This document shows positions 4,647 to 5,363 of a stretch of DNA of 5,363 nt, in pieces. The stretch's first letter is position 1. Each line of letters opens with the position of its first letter. Made by a program: the position numbers and the translations under genes. This stretch comes from Indioceanicola sp046045995 (GTDB lineage: Bacteria; Pseudomonadota; Alphaproteobacteria; Azospirillales; Azospirillaceae). The notes beneath the pieces were generated by a model, which was not told the DNA's origin, did not search any database, and was given only the letters and a program-made list of their open reading frames with translations. The stretch lies in NCBI GenBank assembly GCA_046045995.1, contig JBJOKR010000260.1:1-5363 (forward strand). The letters run 5' to 3'.

Positions 4647-5363
4647 TCAGGGGAACAGATCGTCCACGGCTGATTGGGACATGGGGGTTTGGACCAGGGC
4701 GGGCGTGGTCTCCTCTTCCCCTCCGCTCCGGGCGGGCGGGGCGGGCTTTGCCGCCGAGGCCGGGGCTGCCGCTGGGGCCGGGGAAGGAGCGGGCGACGTG
4801 TCGGTACCTGCTGCGGGCGCATCGGCGGCCAGCGGGTCGGTTGCGGACCGGGCGGTCGCGGCGGCCCCGGCCAGCAGGGCATCCACCGCATCCTGGCGGA
4901 TGCCGCCCTTCAGCGGCGGGCCGTGCATCAGGTGGGCGTCCGGCCTCGCGTCCCTCGGATCATCGTTGATCTGGCCTGCTTCCTCATCCAGGCCGCCCCA
5001 GATCTGGATCATGGCGTGCACCCGCCGCTCGATGTAGCGGAGAGTGTTCACGACCTTGGTCATGCGCTGGCCGGTGATGTCCTGGAAACTGCACGCGGTC
5101 ATGATCTCGATGACCTCGTTGTCCAGCATGGACGCAAGATCCGGCTGGTCCTTGCGCAACCGGTCGGCCACGGATTGGATCCGCTCCGATCCGTTCAGGA
5201 TCTCCGTGGTCGCATGTTCGGTCGCCTGGAGGATGGCGTCCAACTCCTCCGTCGCCAGCATGATTCGGTTGGCGGAAGGATCATCGGGCTTCAGCGCCGC
5301 GATCTCCCGCCGGGTCTGGGCGATGTGGGAGGAAAGTTCCTGCAATTCCCGCCGCAGGATGCG
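4647..5363 (-). CDS. cheZ: CheZ protein phosphatase, 5' end beyond the window
   Basis: Dephosphorylates the response regulator CheY-P and so resets flagellar switching. The visible 238 residues begin inside the long helical hairpin (RILRRELQELSSHIA onward). The active-site helix holds SFQDITGQRMTKVV, where D95 and Q99 (numbered from the window edge) correspond to E. coli CheZ D143 and Q147. After the helix (to about residue 124) comes a low-complexity Ala/Pro/Ser tail (about 165-213). The C-terminus MSQSAVDDLFP resembles the CheY-binding tail of E. coli CheZ, and a similar segment, IRQDAVDALL, occurs earlier (about 155-164). The reading frame stays open to the edge, so the TTG at 5345 is internal and the true start is outside. 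No terminator follows directly; the hairpin at 4253-4286 is the first candidate. It converges on the zinc-ribbon gene. Confidence 0.93.
   Translation of the reverse strand, partial: RILRRELQELSSHIAQTRREIAALKPDDPSANRIMLATEELDAILQATEHATTEILNGSERIQSVADRLRKDQPDLASMLDNEVIEIMTACSFQDITGQRMTKVVNTLRYIERRVHAMIQIWGGLDEEAGQINDDPRDARPDAHLMHGPPLKGGIRQDAVDALLAGAAATARSATDPLAADAPAAGTDTSPAPSPAPAAAPASAAKPAPPARSGGEEETTPALVQTPMSQSAVDDLFP

Noticed and set aside
4300..5037. Plus-strand open frame of 245 codons across the convergent region
   Set aside because: It overlaps the zinc-ribbon gene and is antisense to cheZ; the Ala/Gly/Ser-rich protein has no domain, and both overlapped genes have family signatures.
4647..5345. 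cheZ as a complete gene starting at TTG 5345
   Set aside because: The frame stays open to the window edge and the residues before the TTG continue the helical hairpin, so the true start is outside the window.
1..5363. A novel multi-gene defence, mobile or biosynthetic system
   Set aside because: All genes belong to common chromosomal families, composition looks uniform, and there are no integrases, transposases, toxin-antitoxin pairs or nuclease/effector modules.

Overview
The window is GC-rich and densely coding, and it reads as ordinary chromosome of an alphaproteobacterium. Protein-level resemblance (polyprenyl synthase N-terminus, COG4123-type methyltransferase, PP0621-type zinc ribbon, CheZ) points to Rhodospirillales, most likely the Azospirillum/Niveispirillum/Nitrospirillum group. 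That placement is inferred from remembered family features, not from a search. I see no rRNA, tRNA, insertion sequence, CRISPR array, prophage or integration site.

Layout. At the left edge, on the minus strand and running out of the window, is the 5' part of a long-chain trans-polyprenyl diphosphate synthase (ispB type, ubiquinone side chain). It has a good sigma70-like promoter in a 266 bp divergent intergenic region. On the plus strand is a compact run of genes: a 71-residue DUF2007 protein (628-843), a COG4123/TrmN6-type N6-adenine methyltransferase (888-1622), an S49 serine peptidase without a membrane anchor (1695-2576), and a secreted M28 zinc peptidase resembling carboxypeptidase Q (2665-4116). 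Gaps are 44, 72 and 88 bp with no strong terminator between genes, so they could be one operon, though the last member could have its own promoter.

After the M28 gene comes a 253 bp non-coding stretch with three inverted repeats, the last a perfect 15-bp hairpin (4253-4286). Next is a small plus-strand gene for a one-helix membrane protein with a four-cysteine zinc ribbon (PP0621 family, 4370-4606). It converges, with a 40 bp gap, on a minus-strand cheZ chemotaxis phosphatase gene (4647-5363) whose 5' end lies beyond the right edge.

The genes do not form one obvious pathway: quinone side-chain synthesis, RNA/protein methylation, two peptidases and chemotaxis control sit side by side. I do not find a previously undescribed system. 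The points most worth a second look are a duplicated CheY-binding-like peptide in CheZ, the strong hairpin that may end the cheZ transcript only after it has crossed the small zinc-ribbon gene in antisense, the soluble S49 peptidase, and two GTG starts preceded by the same 11-base purine-rich ribosome-binding sequence.
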